Source: Sutcliffiella horikoshii (GTDB taxonomy: Bacteria > Bacillota > Bacilli > Bacillales > Bacillaceae_I). From it: a DNA stretch of 64,000 nucleotides. The DNA lies in the NCBI RefSeq assembly GCF_002157855.1, contig NZ_CP020880.1, positions 2,418,001 to 2,482,000 of the forward strand, in the 5' to 3' direction. Position numbers and translations under genes: made by a program. The notes under the pieces were generated by a model. The model saw nothing but the letters and a program-made list of their open reading frames with translations. It searched no databases and was not told the DNA's origin. Positions 15,032 to 23,485 of this stretch are shown piece by piece. The number at the start of each line of letters is the position of its first letter. The stretch's first letter is position 1.

Positions 15032-16951
15032 CTATTGTGTTACTGGACTGGTCGGTAAGACACCTTCAATTTTTGCACGTACAGCTTCCGGCAATCCAGA
15101 TGGCAGATAGACGGTAATTTCTCCGCTATCATCTGTCGTACGGATAAGGCGGCCCATTCCTTGACGAAGACGAAGTAACATATACGGAACATCAAGTTGC
15201 ATATATGGATCCTCAAGACCTTTTCGCTTAGCCGCAAAAACCGGATCATTTGGTGGAAACGGCAAGGACCAAATAACAACATTTGACAAGGAAGGTCCAG
15301 GTATATCCAACCCTTCCCATAAATGATAAGCACAGAGAACCGCACTTTCTTCATTTTGGAATTCAGAAACCAATACACTGATTTCCTTTTCTCCTTCATA
15401 GAGGAATGGAAAATCGGTATTTTCGGCATTTTCGGCTTTGAATCTTAATAATTCCTCTTTAGTCGAAAATAAGACTAAGGTTCTTCCGCCATTTCTATTA
15501 ATGGAATCCATTGTCCTATTGAATTTTGTAAGGAAATCCTCTTCGACCGTTAATGAAAGTTTCATATTTTCCTCATAATCAAATGGAGAATTAATGGAAA
15601 AGGATAGATAATCTTCAATACCTAATGAAGATGCAAGATAACTAAAGTTCTCATTGTCAGATAAAGTTGCAGAAGAGAAAATAAAAGGAATTTTCTTAGA
15701 AAAAACATTTTCCCTTAATACTTCTTCGACTGTTTTTGGCATTACCACAAGTGTCAGATCCTTATTTGCATGTTCCGCCCAAGCTATCACATCTTCTTTC
15801 GATAAAAGCAACTTTAATAAAAATTCAATAGAATCCAAGTATTCCTCCACAATGTGCAGCTGATAATGATCTACCGTGTGGAGTTCTCCTTCAAATACAA
15901 GCTGATTCCCTATCTCTTCTATTTTTGCCAGAAGATCTTGGGCACTTTTCACAAGACGGGTATCCATCGTGATATCTTTACGGTCAGAGCCCTCTATGTT
16001 TGTCAGATTTTCTTCCAACATATCAAAAAACACGTCGTTTGCCTGTAAAGAATCCTCTACTAAGTAAGCAAACTCTTCCCTTAAATCGTTTCCTAATAAA
16101 CGGGTTAGAATTTCTTCCACTTGTTGATTTTTAATTTTGTAGGTTAATGCCTTTTGGGCAGCAAACTCCAGTAAATGTCCTTCATCAAAAACGACACTTG
16201 ATGCTTCTGGCAATAGAGGAAGCTGGCCTTCCCTTTTCCTTTTTTCAAATGTCCAAACATGTTCCATGTAGAAATCATGTGAGCAGATAATCAAATCTGT
16301 TGACTTTCTGTAATGATCGCGGGAGAGAGTTTGTCCACAACGATGGCGTTTTTCGCAGCTGAAACAATCCTGGAACGTGTCCCATCCGACCATGTCCCAT
16401 TCTTCATCATTCAACTTTGCATAATCTTTTCGATCTCCATAAGGATGAAAAGATTGCATCGCAGCAGGTTTCGTCACAAAGTTTGGAAGTGCATCATACA
16501 CTTCATCTATGTTGTCGTTATCATATTTATTAACGGCATGATCTAATTTGTTTAAACACAGGTATTGTTCTGGAGATTTGGCTAGACGTACATCCATTGT
16601 AATATCTAGGACCTTTGATAGTTTTGCTATGTCTCCTTCTTTTTTGACAAGCTGCTCAATCAGAGACTCATCAGCACAGGTTATGATAGCAGGCTTCCCC
16701 ATATACCTTGCATAACAGATTGCATATAAAAGGTACACCATCGTCTTCCCAGTTCCAACACCGGCTTCCGAGAAAATCACTTTTTTCTCTTTAAACGCCC
16801 TCTCCAGTTGGAAAGCCATAAAAATCTGTTCATCACGCAATTCAAATCCAGCTTCAGGTAGGATGTCGTAAAACACATCCCCAATCCATTCGTTCAGGCG
16901 ATCGAAAAAAGCATCCCCTTTGTTCATTGTAAATGGCAGACGATTATTCAT
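15032..16951 (-). CDS. ypvA: XPD/DinG-type ATP-dependent DNA helicase YpvA
   Basis: A ~639-residue superfamily 2 helicase. Walker A is GVGTGKT near the N-terminus, and Walker B is FDEGH. Cysteines in EQYLCLNK and DCFSCEKRHRCGQ are the probable [4Fe-4S] ligands, as in XPD and DinG. Motif VI is intact (RLRQGMGRLIR). I choose the ATG at 16951, because CGGAGGTACATAGAA precedes it. An ATG at 16981 would add ten residues. This is the helicase-competent member of the pair with DinG at 44-46.7 kb, whose motifs are degraded. Its cellular substrate is not established by sequence. Confidence 0.9.
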   Translation of the reverse strand: MNNRLPFTMNKGDAFFDRLNEWIGDVFYDILPEAGFELRDEQIFMAFQLERAFKEKKVIFSEAGVGTGKTMVYLLYAICYARYMGKPAIITCADESLIEQLVKKEGDIAKLSKVLDITMDVRLAKSPEQYLCLNKLDHAVNKYDNDNIDEVYDALPNFVTKPAAMQSFHPYGDRKDYAKLNDEEWDMVGWDTFQDCFSCEKRHRCGQTLSRDHYRKSTDLIICSHDFYMEHVWTFEKRKREGQLPLLPEASSVVFDEGHLLEFAAQKALTYKIKNQQVEEILTRLLGNDLREEFAYLVEDSLQANDVFFDMLEENLTNIEGSDRKDITMDTRLVKSAQDLLAKIEEIGNQLVFEGELHTVDHYQLHIVEEYLDSIEFLLKLLLSKEDVIAWAEHANKDLTLVVMPKTVEEVLRENVFSKKIPFIFSSATLSDNENFSYLASSLGIEDYLSFSINSPFDYEENMKLSLTVEEDFLTKFNRTMDSINRNGGRTLVLFSTKEELLRFKAENAENTDFPFLYEGEKEISVLVSEFQNEESAVLCAYHLWEGLDIPGPSLSNVVIWSLPFPPNDPVFAAKRKGLEDPYMQLDVPYMLLRLRQGMGRLIRTTDDSGEITVYLPSGLPEAVRAKIEGVLPTSPVTQ

Positions 16952-17043
16952 TTCTATGTACCTCCGAGAAAAAGTTTGCATCTAGTCATTATCTATTAAT
17001 TAGGGGGTGCTTGTCAAGCTGGGGTATTGGGAGTCTTCATTAT

Positions 17044-17295
17044 GAAGACTTCTCTCCCTCGTTTTCCGCTTCACTGAAGTCTTCATTCGCTTCATGAAGA
17101 CTTCTCTCTTTCGTTTCCTGCTTCACTGATGTCTTCATTCGCTTCATGAAGACTTCTCTCCTTCGTTTCCTGCTTCACTGATGTCTTCATTCGCTTCATG
17201 AAGACTTCTCTCCCTCATTTCCTGCTTCACTGATGTCTTCATTCGCTTCATGAAGACTTCTCTCCCTCGTTTCCTGCTTCACTGATGTCTTCATT
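17044..17295. repeat. Tandem array, 52-bp unit, left part
   Basis: Five units begin with GAAGAC at 17044, 17096, 17148, 17200 and 17252, exactly 52 bp apart and 85-100% alike by eye. Each junction holds GTCTTCAT-TCGCTTC-ATGAAGAC, an 8-bp perfect inverted repeat around 7 nt. The array continues at 18795 beyond the IS256-family element, so the two blocks were one array before insertion. It is not a CRISPR, because the stretch between hairpins is conserved rather than unique. Confidence 0.9.
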
Positions 17296-17392
17296 GATTA
17301 AGTCTATATAATTGTGTAAAAAGAAAGGCCATTATCAATGTCCGTGTTACAATGTGTTCGACGAAAAACAATCACACACGGAGGCAATGATA

Positions 17393-18559
17393 ATGACCAA
17401 CATTAATATTACTATAAATTTGGAACAACTTAAAGCCGAGGTAGAAAAAAGCTCTTTAGGATCCCCGGTAAAAGCATCTTTAGCCCTTGTATTGAATTCG
17501 CTTATGGAGAAAGAAAGGGACGAATATATTAATGCTCTCTCTCACGAGAGAACGGATGACCGCAGAGGATATCGGAATGGCTACTATGAACGAGAATTAA
17601 TTACCGGCACTGGCTCACTCACATTAAAGGTTCCCCGAACTCGTGATGGTGAATTTTCAACTTCTGTATTCCAAAAGTATGAGCGATGCGAACAAGCTCT
17701 AATTCTTTCTATGATTGAGATGGTTGTAAATGGAGTCTCAACTCGTAAAGTTACCAAGATTGTAGAAGAACTGTGTGGAAAAGGTGTATCTAAATCACTA
17801 GTATCTAACCTCACTAAATCATTGGATCCAATAGTTAATGAGTGGAGAAACCGCCCACTAAACACCCTTTATTATCCATACATATATGTTGATGCCATGT
17901 ATATTAAAGTTCGTGAGAACGATAGGGTTGTTTCAAAAGGAGTACTTATAGCTTGCGGTGTAAACGAAGAAGGACATAGAGAGATTATTGGGTTAAGGGT
18001 TACCCATGGGGAATCAGAAGAAAGTTGGTCTAATTTCTTTGATCACCTAAAATCAAGAGGGATACAATCACCTAAGATGGTGATTTCTGATGCACATGCA
18101 GGGTTAGTGGCTGCTATAAAAGAATCCTTTTTAGGAACCTCTTGGCAAAGGTGTTGTGTTCATTTTCTTAGGAATATAATGGACTCCTTTCCTAAGAAAA
18201 ACTCTTCAGAAGCAAAAACAGAACTCAAGGAAATCTTTAGAACATCCAACATTAAATTGAGCCGAGAACTGAAGCGCGACTTTATTGAGAAGTATTACGA
18301 AGTAAAAGGGTTTACTAAGGTAATTGAAACGTTGGATGCTGGCTTTGAAGATGCAATGCAGTTTCATTCTCAAAAAGCTGAGCTTCACAAACACTTACGT
18401 ACAACCAATATGCTAGAAAGAGTAAATAGGGAAATAAGGAGAAGAGAAAGGGTAATTCAAATTTTCCCGAACGATCAATCTGCAATACGTATAATTGGAT
18501 CTGTACTGATGAAAATGGAGGAAGAATGGAGTAAGTCAAAGTATATACACCATATCTAA
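17393..18559 (+). CDS. IS256-family transposase
   Basis: A 388-residue mutator-type transposase starting at ATG 17393 with CGGAGG eight bases upstream. An in-frame ATG at 17312 lies within the inverted-repeat end and is unlikely. Family landmarks are RRGYRNGYYER near the N-terminus, the first catalytic Asp in YIYVDAMYIKV, the second in MVISDAHAGL, the zinc-type segment WQRCCVHFLRN, and the C-terminal NMLERVNREIRRRERV that carries the catalytic Glu. No frameshift or internal stop is present, so it could be active. Confidence 0.93.
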   Translation: MTNINITINLEQLKAEVEKSSLGSPVKASLALVLNSLMEKERDEYINALSHERTDDRRGYRNGYYERELITGTGSLTLKVPRTRDGEFSTSVFQKYERCEQALILSMIEMVVNGVSTRKVTKIVEELCGKGVSKSLVSNLTKSLDPIVNEWRNRPLNTLYYPYIYVDAMYIKVRENDRVVSKGVLIACGVNEEGHREIIGLRVTHGESEESWSNFFDHLKSRGIQSPKMVISDAHAGLVAAIKESFLGTSWQRCCVHFLRNIMDSFPKKNSSEAKTELKEIFRTSNIKLSRELKRDFIEKYYEVKGFTKVIETLDAGFEDAMQFHSQKAELHKHLRTTNMLERVNREIRRRERVIQIFPNDQSAIRIIGSVLMKMEEEWSKSKYIHHI

Positions 18560-18794
18560 GTAAAATAGTTTTTTAATTCCCTAAACGGAATTATGTGAAC
18601 TGTCACATTAATGTTTGTTAATAAAAAAGCGCTTACAGTGACTGGGCCATAAAAAGGGAAAATTTTACCCCCTAGGGGGTAAAGAATACACCCTAAACCT
18701 TTAAGAAGAACAAGACCTGAAAACATAACCCCATAACACATTTAGCATTAGATCTCATTGTAACTATTTTTACACATTAATATGGACTTGACTT
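18560..18794. other. Non-coding right end of the IS256-family element
   Basis: The 3' end of the element holds TAATTCCCTAAACGGAATTA and the palindrome TTACCCCCTAGGGGGTAA, followed by the right inverted repeat. No gene is supported. An open frame on the minus strand at 18556-18741 has no ribosome site. The CCCCCTAGGGGG palindrome may act as a terminator or shield for the transposase. Confidence 0.5.
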
Positions 18795-19275
18795 CTTCAT
18801 TCGCTTCATGAAGACTTCTCTTACTCGTTTCCGGCTTCACTGGTGTCTTCATTCGCTCCATGAAGACCTCTCTCCTTCGTTTCCGGCTTCACTGATGTCT
18901 TCATTCGCTTCATGAAGACTTCTCTCTTTCGTTTCCGGCTTCACTGATGTCTTCATACGCTCCATGAAGACTTCTCTCCCTCGTTTTCCGCTTCACTGAT
19001 GTCTTCATTCGCTCCATGAAGACTTCTCTTACTCGTTTCCGGCTTCACTGGTGTCTTCATTCCGCTTCTTGAAGACTTCTCTCCCTCGTTTCCGGCTTCA
19101 CTGAAGTCTTCATTCGCTTCTTGAAGACTTCTCTCCCTCGTTTCCGGCTTCACTGAAGTCTTCATTCGCTTCATGAAGACTTCTCTCCCTCGTTTCCTGC
19201 TTCAACAAGGTCTTCATTCGCTCCATCAAGACTTCTACAACTCGTTTCCTGCTTCAACAAGGTCTTCATCCCTTA
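18795..19275. repeat. Tandem array, 52-bp unit, right part
   Basis: This is the continuation of the array at 17044. GAAGAC starts fall at 18811, 18862, 18914, 18966, 19018, 19071, 19123 and 19175, i.e. 51-53 bp apart, and two decayed units reach about 19270. Most units keep the GTCTTCAT-7-ATGAAGAC hairpin, though some have CTTCTTG or CTCCATG variants in the arm. A 73-codon frame on the minus strand across it is a by-product of repetition. Confidence 0.9.
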
Positions 19276-19289
19276 CTCCAACCAAAGTA

Positions 19290-19313
19290 AAAAACCTCCC
19301 AAAAGGAGGTTTT
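19290..19313 (-). terminator. Intrinsic terminator of the 64-aa gene
   Basis: AAAACCTCC pairs with GGAGGTTTT around a 4-nt loop, giving a compact terminator just past the stop of the gene at 19318. Confidence 0.85.
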
Positions 19314-19317
19314 CCGC

Positions 19318-19512
19318 TTAGTTCTTTGTAATATGGATAATCTCATCATCAAGCAGGGTGGCGTACAGCATTGCTTTTGTATATTCATCACGTGCAGCAT
19401 TCATTCGTTCTACACATTCATGATTATCTAGCAGGTTTTCACTTGCAAGGCGCTGATAGCTACTTTCCAATGCTTTGGAGATCCTCATAAAATCATTCAC
19501 ATGCAAAGGCAT
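19318..19512 (-). CDS. Hypothetical 64-aa helical protein
   Basis: A 64-residue soluble, mainly helical protein (MPLHVNDFMRISKALESSYQ at the start) with balanced charge and no membrane segment. TTTGGAGGGATTTCT precedes the ATG, and a strong terminator follows, so it is very likely a real monocistronic gene. It lies where B. subtilis has the small gene yptA between ypvA and ypsC, but I cannot confirm homology from memory. Function is unknown. Confidence 0.7.
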   Translation of the reverse strand: MPLHVNDFMRISKALESSYQRLASENLLDNHECVERMNAARDEYTKAMLYATLLDDEIIHITKN

Positions 19513-19605
19513 AGAAATCCCTCCAAACAGTATTCATAGGAGTATTCTATGCCCAATTTCTGAAGTTTATTCATCTAGGATGTTTAGTAAATTTATATAA
19601 TTTGT

Positions 19606-19818
19606 TTAATCGTCATTACTTGAAGAACGATCTTTGGAGCTCTTCTTATCACGTTCTTCCTCTTTCTCATATTTAATATCTTCAAGAGGAAGTTCATCAA
19701 TCGGCATGACAAGTTGATCTCGGTTTTTCTGATTCTTTTTGTTTTCCTTAAAAGCTTTGTCTTTCTCGTTTCTCTCAAGTAGAGTTTTTTCTTTCGTTTG
19801 GTCTCTCACCACAATCAC
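19606..19818 (-). CDS. Hypothetical ~70-aa very hydrophilic protein
   Basis: About 70 residues, almost half Lys, Glu, Asp or Arg, with a Ser/Asp-rich C-terminus (KKSSKDRSSSNDD). AAAGGAGTG lies a few bases before a cluster of GTG codons at about 19812-19818. The exact GTG is uncertain by up to three codons. The composition suggests an intrinsically disordered protein. It lies directly downstream of ypsC on the opposite side from rnpB. Family not recognised. Confidence 0.6.
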   Translation of the reverse strand: MIVVRDQTKEKTLLERNEKDKAFKENKKNQKNRDQLVMPIDELPLEDIKYEKEEERDKKSSKDRSSSNDD

Positions 19819-19864
19819 TCCTTTTTAGGAGTGATTCCCTCTACCTGATGGGGATAAACGTTTT

Positions 19865-21019
19865 TTACCCTTTTCTAGGTGGACGCTTGCCCCAATATTG
19901 ATATAAGTCGGTTTTGATGAAACCATTAAATAACTTACGTTTCTTGGTCGCTTTCTTTCCATAGAAGCTTTCAAATCCTTCATGAGATGTCAGCATATAA
20001 ACAGACCAAGTATCTAGTTCAGAGAAAGCCTTCCCCATCTCGCGATACATCTTCTCCACTTCCGGTCGCTCTCCTAGACGCTCCCCGTATGGAGGGTTTC
20101 CGATAATGACACCATACTCTTTTCTTGTGGTGAAATCTCTTACTTGCATTTGTTTGAAATCAATTAATTCTCCAAGGCCTGCTTCAAATGCATTTTCTTT
20201 AGCGATAGAAATCATGCGGTGATCGATATCATATCCTGCAATATCTAGCTGCTGGTCATAGTTTGCTTTATCTTCCATTTCCTCGCGAGCCTGACTCCAA
20301 AGGTCATCCCCAATCCAATGCCAGTCTTCTGAGACAAAGTCGCGGTTGAAGCCTGGAGCAATGTTTTGCCCAATGAGTGCTGCTTCTATTGGAATCGTAC
20401 CGGAACCGCAAAAAGGGTCTGCAAAGGGCTTATCAGGATGCCAATTTGTCAACATTACCAATGCTGCCGCCAATGTTTCTTTTAATGGCGCCTCCCCTTG
20501 ATCTGCACGATATCCGCGTTTATGCAACCCGATTCCAGAGGCGTCAATCGTAATTTGCGCTACATCTTTCAGCAGGGCAACCTCAATTTTGTAAACGGCC
20601 CCTTTTTCATCTAACCATGCAGACTGTATCTTGTAATGCGATTTCATCTTTTCCACTACAGCTTTTTTAACGATAGCTTGGCAGTCTGGAACACTAAAGA
20701 GCTTCGATTTTACAGACTTACCGATAACCGGGAATTCGGCATCTTCAGGTAAGTAGTCTCCCCAAGGCAATGCTTTCGTCTTCTCAAATAGTTCCTCAAA
20801 AGAAGTGGCTTTAAATTCTCCTACCACTACTTTGATTCTGTCTGCTGTCCGTAACCACAGGTTTGCCCTGCAAATGGCCATAGCGTCTCCCTTAAAGATG
20901 ACCTTGCCGTTGTCAACCGTACATTCATATCCTAAATCTCTTACTTCTTTTGCCACTAGCGACTCTAATCCCATTGCCGCGGTTGCAATTAATGTGTAGT
21001 TTTTCATTGTATGATTCAC
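19865..21019 (-). CDS. ypsC: THUMP-domain 23S rRNA guanine-N2 methyltransferase YpsC
   Basis: A 384-residue protein (380 if the second Met is used). An N-terminal ferredoxin-like/THUMP module (residues ~1-160) binds RNA. The class I methyltransferase domain follows, with DPFCGSGTIPIEAAL as the SAM motif and the catalytic NPPYGERL motif for N2-guanine methylation. It corresponds to the N-terminal half of E. coli RlmL. In B. subtilis ypsC is next to rnpB and gpsB, as here. It is complete. Confidence 0.9.
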   Translation of the reverse strand: MNHTMKNYTLIATAAMGLESLVAKEVRDLGYECTVDNGKVIFKGDAMAICRANLWLRTADRIKVVVGEFKATSFEELFEKTKALPWGDYLPEDAEFPVIGKSVKSKLFSVPDCQAIVKKAVVEKMKSHYKIQSAWLDEKGAVYKIEVALLKDVAQITIDASGIGLHKRGYRADQGEAPLKETLAAALVMLTNWHPDKPFADPFCGSGTIPIEAALIGQNIAPGFNRDFVSEDWHWIGDDLWSQAREEMEDKANYDQQLDIAGYDIDHRMISIAKENAFEAGLGELIDFKQMQVRDFTTRKEYGVIIGNPPYGERLGERPEVEKMYREMGKAFSELDTWSVYMLTSHEGFESFYGKKATKKRKLFNGFIKTDLYQYWGKRPPRKG

Positions 21020-21091
21020 CCTAACTCATATTCAAATTCTATTATGTATTATTATCACAAAATCTTCGCCTCATATCCCATCTATCAAATA

Positions 21092-21118
21092 AAGCTCTCC
21101 TGGCAACAGGAGAGCTTA
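21092..21118 (-). terminator. Intrinsic terminator of rnpB
   Basis: AAGCTCTCCTG pairs with CAGGAGAGCTT around a 4-nt loop, 33 bases beyond the RNase P RNA 3' end. Confidence 0.85.
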
Positions 21119-21150
21119 TGTTACATAATCATAGTTGGATGTGACATTCA

Positions 21151-21557
21151 ATCAATAGTGATCTGTAAGCCATGTTCTGTTCCTTTGTACTGCAAACGGA
21201 TCGCTCCTTGTACGCAGGTGGTAACCATCTGTCTACAGAAACTTAAAGTATCTGTCCCTCTCATCGTTGGATTCCTTAGAGAAGGTGCCCCTACCATTAT
21301 TTGGGTTTCTCGCTCGAGGGGTTTACCTCGTTCCACTCTTACAATTTCTTGTAAGACTACGTCACTGTGGCACTTTCAAGGTATTAACACCATATCTTAA
21401 AGACTTAGGTGCGTTCCCTGCCGTTAGCTTCGTCCGAAAACCAAGCTACCCTAGCTTATTTTTTCGCTAGGCACGAACACTACAGGCATCTCAGCCTGTG
21501 CGAGCATGGACTTTCCTCTACAGCCGAAACTGTAGCGGTTACCCAATCACTATTGAT
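21151..21557 (-). ncRNA. rnpB: RNase P RNA, Bacillus type (type B)
   Basis: The minus strand carries the universally conserved RNase P RNA elements. These are GAGGAAAGTCCATGCTCGC near the 5' end, TGAAAGTGCCACAGTGACG, GGAACGAGGTAAACCCCTCG, GAGCGAGAAACCC and the 3' ACAGAACATGGCTTACAG. ATCAATAGTGAT at the 5' end pairs with ATCACTATTGAT at the 3' end to form helix P1, which sets the boundaries at about 407 nt. It lies between ypsC and gpsB as in B. subtilis. It is the catalytic RNA of tRNA 5' maturation. Confidence 0.97.
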
Positions 21558-21570
21558 GTCAGCAAGATAT

Positions 21571-21599
21571 AGTATAGTAAATTTGAGCGATGATTGCAA
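21571..21599 (-). promoter_or_regulatory. Sigma-A promoter of rnpB
   Basis: On the minus strand, TTGCAA is followed after exactly 17 bases by TATACT. The -10 box lies about 13 bases before the P1 helix, as expected for rnpB transcription. Confidence 0.8.
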
Positions 21600-21612
21600 C
21601 TGTAAATTACTG

Positions 21613-21918
21613 TCAGTCGTATAATTTACTTCCGAATACATGCTTTTCTAAATTTGATAACCTTCTTAGGATATCAAAATTCGTAGATCCGCTGTTGGTG
21701 TTTGAAGGCTGGGGTTTTTTCCCCGCTTCTTCCACTTGGCGTTTAAGCCTGGCATTTTCTTGAACAAGCAAGTCATATTCTTGATAAAAGGTTTCATAAT
21801 CCTTAATGACGACATCTAAGAATTTGTCCACATCTTCTGCTTTATAGCCTCTCATGCCTGATTTGAACTCTTTTTCTAGAATTTCTTTTGACGTTAATTT
21901 AATTTTATCTGATAGCAT
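21613..21918 (-). CDS. gpsB: Cell division/peptidoglycan regulator GpsB
   Basis: A 101-residue DivIVA-like coiled-coil protein. The N-terminal membrane-binding and PBP-binding domain includes [14 protein letters not shown] and a heptad coiled coil ([17 protein letters not shown]). A linker of about 20 residues ([12 protein letters not shown]) and the short C-terminal trimerisation helix ([14 protein letters not shown]) follow. GpsB shuttles PBP1 between septum and side wall in B. subtilis. ponA, its partner, is encoded 13 kb away in this window. Confidence 0.95.
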   Translation of the reverse strand: MLSDKIKLTSKEILEKEFKSGMRGYKAEDVDKFLDVVIKDYETFYQEYDLLVQENARLKRQVEEAGKKPQPSNTNSGSTNFDILRRLSNLEKHVFGSKLYD

Positions 21919-21989
21919 AAGTTCCTCACCTCTATGCGAGTGCCCACATTAGTTGATGGGTCACTTCTCAATTTCTCTATTTTCCATTC

Positions 21990-22562
21990 TTACCACTCTT
22001 GATTGTTATTGAACTGTTCTTCTTCAACCACTAGTTGAAGTTCATAGCTGTCAATTGTATATATAGGATAATCTGTCTGAGCTGACTTTTTATGTGCCAT
22101 GTCTATTATATATTGAGGACTACCCGGGCCCTCTTCATCGTAAACCACCAATAGGGCGTCCGATTTATCCACAACAAACTGATTTTTTAATCTCAGTTGA
22201 AGTGGGGATTCGTATTTCTTTTTTGTAATAGAGTCAATATGATTAGCTTGCGACAAAATAGACTCATAATACTCCTTATTTTGTTCGCTCCATTTTTCTT
22301 CCTGTTGCAAAAATGGTGTAAATACGGCAAGTTTTAACTTAGGAAATTCCGCTTGCAGGTCATAAACAACTTCTGCAGCCCAAAGTTCCACACCCAACTG
22401 CCCGCTAATAACAACCCATTCTAACTCATTATGCTCTTCTAGTAAAGCAGTCAAGCGTTTCTGAATCGCTCTTTTAATGTAGTGAATGGCAGGATCATCC
22501 TTTTTAAATATCTGCAGTTCCTGGGGTTTATACCCTGTAATTACTAATACTTTCATAAGCAC
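21990..22562 (-). CDS. ypsA: SLOG-fold DUF1273 protein YpsA
   Basis: A 190-residue member of the YpsA/DUF1273 family with a Rossmann-like SLOG nucleotide-binding fold. It begins [15 protein letters not shown] and has the conserved [13 protein letters not shown] glycine-rich region and [14 protein letters not shown]. In B. subtilis and S. aureus YpsA influences cell division, and it neighbours gpsB, as here. The ligand is not established by sequence. It stands 71 bases upstream of gpsB and is probably cotranscribed with it. The second Met (residue 3) is an equally good start. Confidence 0.9.
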   Translation of the reverse strand: MLMKVLVITGYKPQELQIFKKDDPAIHYIKRAIQKRLTALLEEHNELEWVVISGQLGVELWAAEVVYDLQAEFPKLKLAVFTPFLQQEEKWSEQNKEYYESILSQANHIDSITKKKYESPLQLRLKNQFVVDKSDALLVVYDEEGPGSPQYIIDMAHKKSAQTDYPIYTIDSYELQLVVEEEQFNNNQEW

Positions 22563-22640
22563 CTCTACTTAAAATAATAAATAGAAAGCCAGAAAAGCGC
22601 AAGTGTTAACCGATAAGTGGAGTAGGAACGTTTATGTAAT

Positions 22641-22669
22641 GGAAAAAGAACTGACTTAAAGCCAGTTCC
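22641..22669 (-). terminator. Intrinsic terminator of cotD
   Basis: GAACTG pairs with CAGTTC around an internal AAAG loop and is followed on the minus strand by TTTTTCC. Confidence 0.7.
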
Positions 22670-22707
22670 CTTTCGATATTTATCATGCAAAACAAGTATA
22701 AACTTGC

Positions 22708-23145
22708 TTATCTTCCATAGCCGCATTTACCAGGCATTCCGCCATGGCCCATTCCAGGGCCTTGTTGGGCACCCATTACTTGGCCAGGCATTCCCATCTG
22801 ACCGTATCCAGCGTTGGTTTGTGCTCCCATCACTTGACCAGGCATTCCCATTTGACCATATCCAGGGCCGGTTTGTGCTCCCATTACTTGACCAGGTTGA
22901 CCACCCATTCCAGGGCCACCTGGGCCACAGTTGAAGTGTTGGTGTGACACAGAATCTACCATGGAATCTGTGTGTGGGAAATAGTGTTTGTGTTGGAACT
23001 GTTGGTTGTTTACATATGTTGTGTGTGAAGGATGAATGTGAGGAACCTCAGTAGTAGAATAAAGATTTTTTACACAACATTTTGTAGGATGGACAATTGG
23101 TCCCATCGAGTTTGGTCCCATCATGTTAGGTCTGCAGTTGTACAT
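22708..23145 (-). CDS. cotD: Inner spore coat protein CotD
   Basis: A 145-residue His/Cys/Gly/Met-rich coat protein. The N-terminal half keeps the CotD pattern: MYNCRPNMMGP, IVHPTKCC, VPHIHPSHTTYVNNQQFQHK and HYFPHTDS. The C-terminal half is a Gly-Met-Gln tail with three repeats of GYGQMGMPGQVMGAQ-type units, longer than in B. subtilis CotD (75 aa). CotD is laid down in the inner coat under mother-cell control (sigma-K, GerE in B. subtilis). GGAGATCGAAAGT precedes the ATG. The reading is monocistronic. Confidence 0.88.
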   Translation of the reverse strand: MYNCRPNMMGPNSMGPIVHPTKCCVKNLYSTTEVPHIHPSHTTYVNNQQFQHKHYFPHTDSMVDSVSHQHFNCGPGGPGMGGQPGQVMGAQTGPGYGQMGMPGQVMGAQTNAGYGQMGMPGQVMGAQQGPGMGHGGMPGKCGYGR

Positions 23146-23264
23146 ACTTTCGATCTCCTTTCAATTTGTTTTTCTCTTTACATTAACAAACTATGAAAGA
23201 AGTGAGATACATGTACTAATACAAACACCTATTTTCTTAATTTAAATACATTTTCCTACCATTT

Positions 23265-23363
23265 TTATAGTAAAATCGTGTAGATATTATCCTTTAAATT
23301 GGAAAGTCCAAATAACGTAAGACCGATAACAACAAAAAACAAACATAAAATAAATCTAGACAA
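23265..23363 (-). CDS. Candidate 32-aa single-span membrane peptide, TTG start
   Basis: In the 23146-23485 gap, a TTG at 23363 preceded by GGGAGAGAGAGCACG opens 32 codons. The product (LSRFILCLFFVVIGLTLFG, then SNLKDNIYTILL) has one strong hydrophobic helix after a single Arg, typical of small Bacillus membrane proteins. The evidence is only the ribosome site, the composition and the absence of other content in this gap. The family is not recognised. Confidence 0.45.
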   Translation of the reverse strand: MSRFILCLFFVVIGLTLFGLSNLKDNIYTILL

Positions 23364-23485
23364 CGTGCTCTCTCTCCCATATAACTAATAGTAATTTTGT
23401 CATTCACAATAGTTAATTTTACATGGTAAAAAGCACGTTGACAATATATGTTTTGCAGAAATTTAGACAAAATGTGAAAATATTT

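Larger units (their letters stand above)
17296..18794 (+). mobile_element. IS256-family insertion sequence
   Basis: An element of about 1.5 kb. The ends carry imperfect inverted repeats sharing AAGTC-x-ATAT and TGTGTAAAAA (left from about 17299, right to about 18790). The direct repeat TCTTCATT lies immediately outside both ends (17288-17295 and 18795-18802), which is the 8-bp target duplication expected for IS256. The target is the loop-proximal arm of a 52-bp repeat hairpin. It contains one complete transposase gene. The exact outer bases of the ends are uncertain by a few nucleotides. Confidence 0.85.

Noticed and set aside
14844-15110. 88-codon plus-strand ORF
   Set aside because: It crosses the dispersed repeat, the ypvA terminator and the ypvA 3' end; composition follows the repeat.
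18953-19174. 73-codon protein on the minus strand rich in MKTSVKPETRERS-like repeats
   Set aside because: It lies wholly within the 52-bp array, has no ribosome site, and the frame shifts at each unit because 52 is not divisible by three.
17044-19275. CRISPR array
   Set aside because: Units are regular, but the sequence between the hairpins is conserved rather than unique, the period is 52 with no distinct spacer, and no cas genes are present.
22563-22640. Another copy of the dispersed repeat near ypsA
   Set aside because: GCCAGAAAAGCGCAAGTG is slightly similar to other Bacillus intergenic repeats, but the block order of the ~125-bp family is absent.
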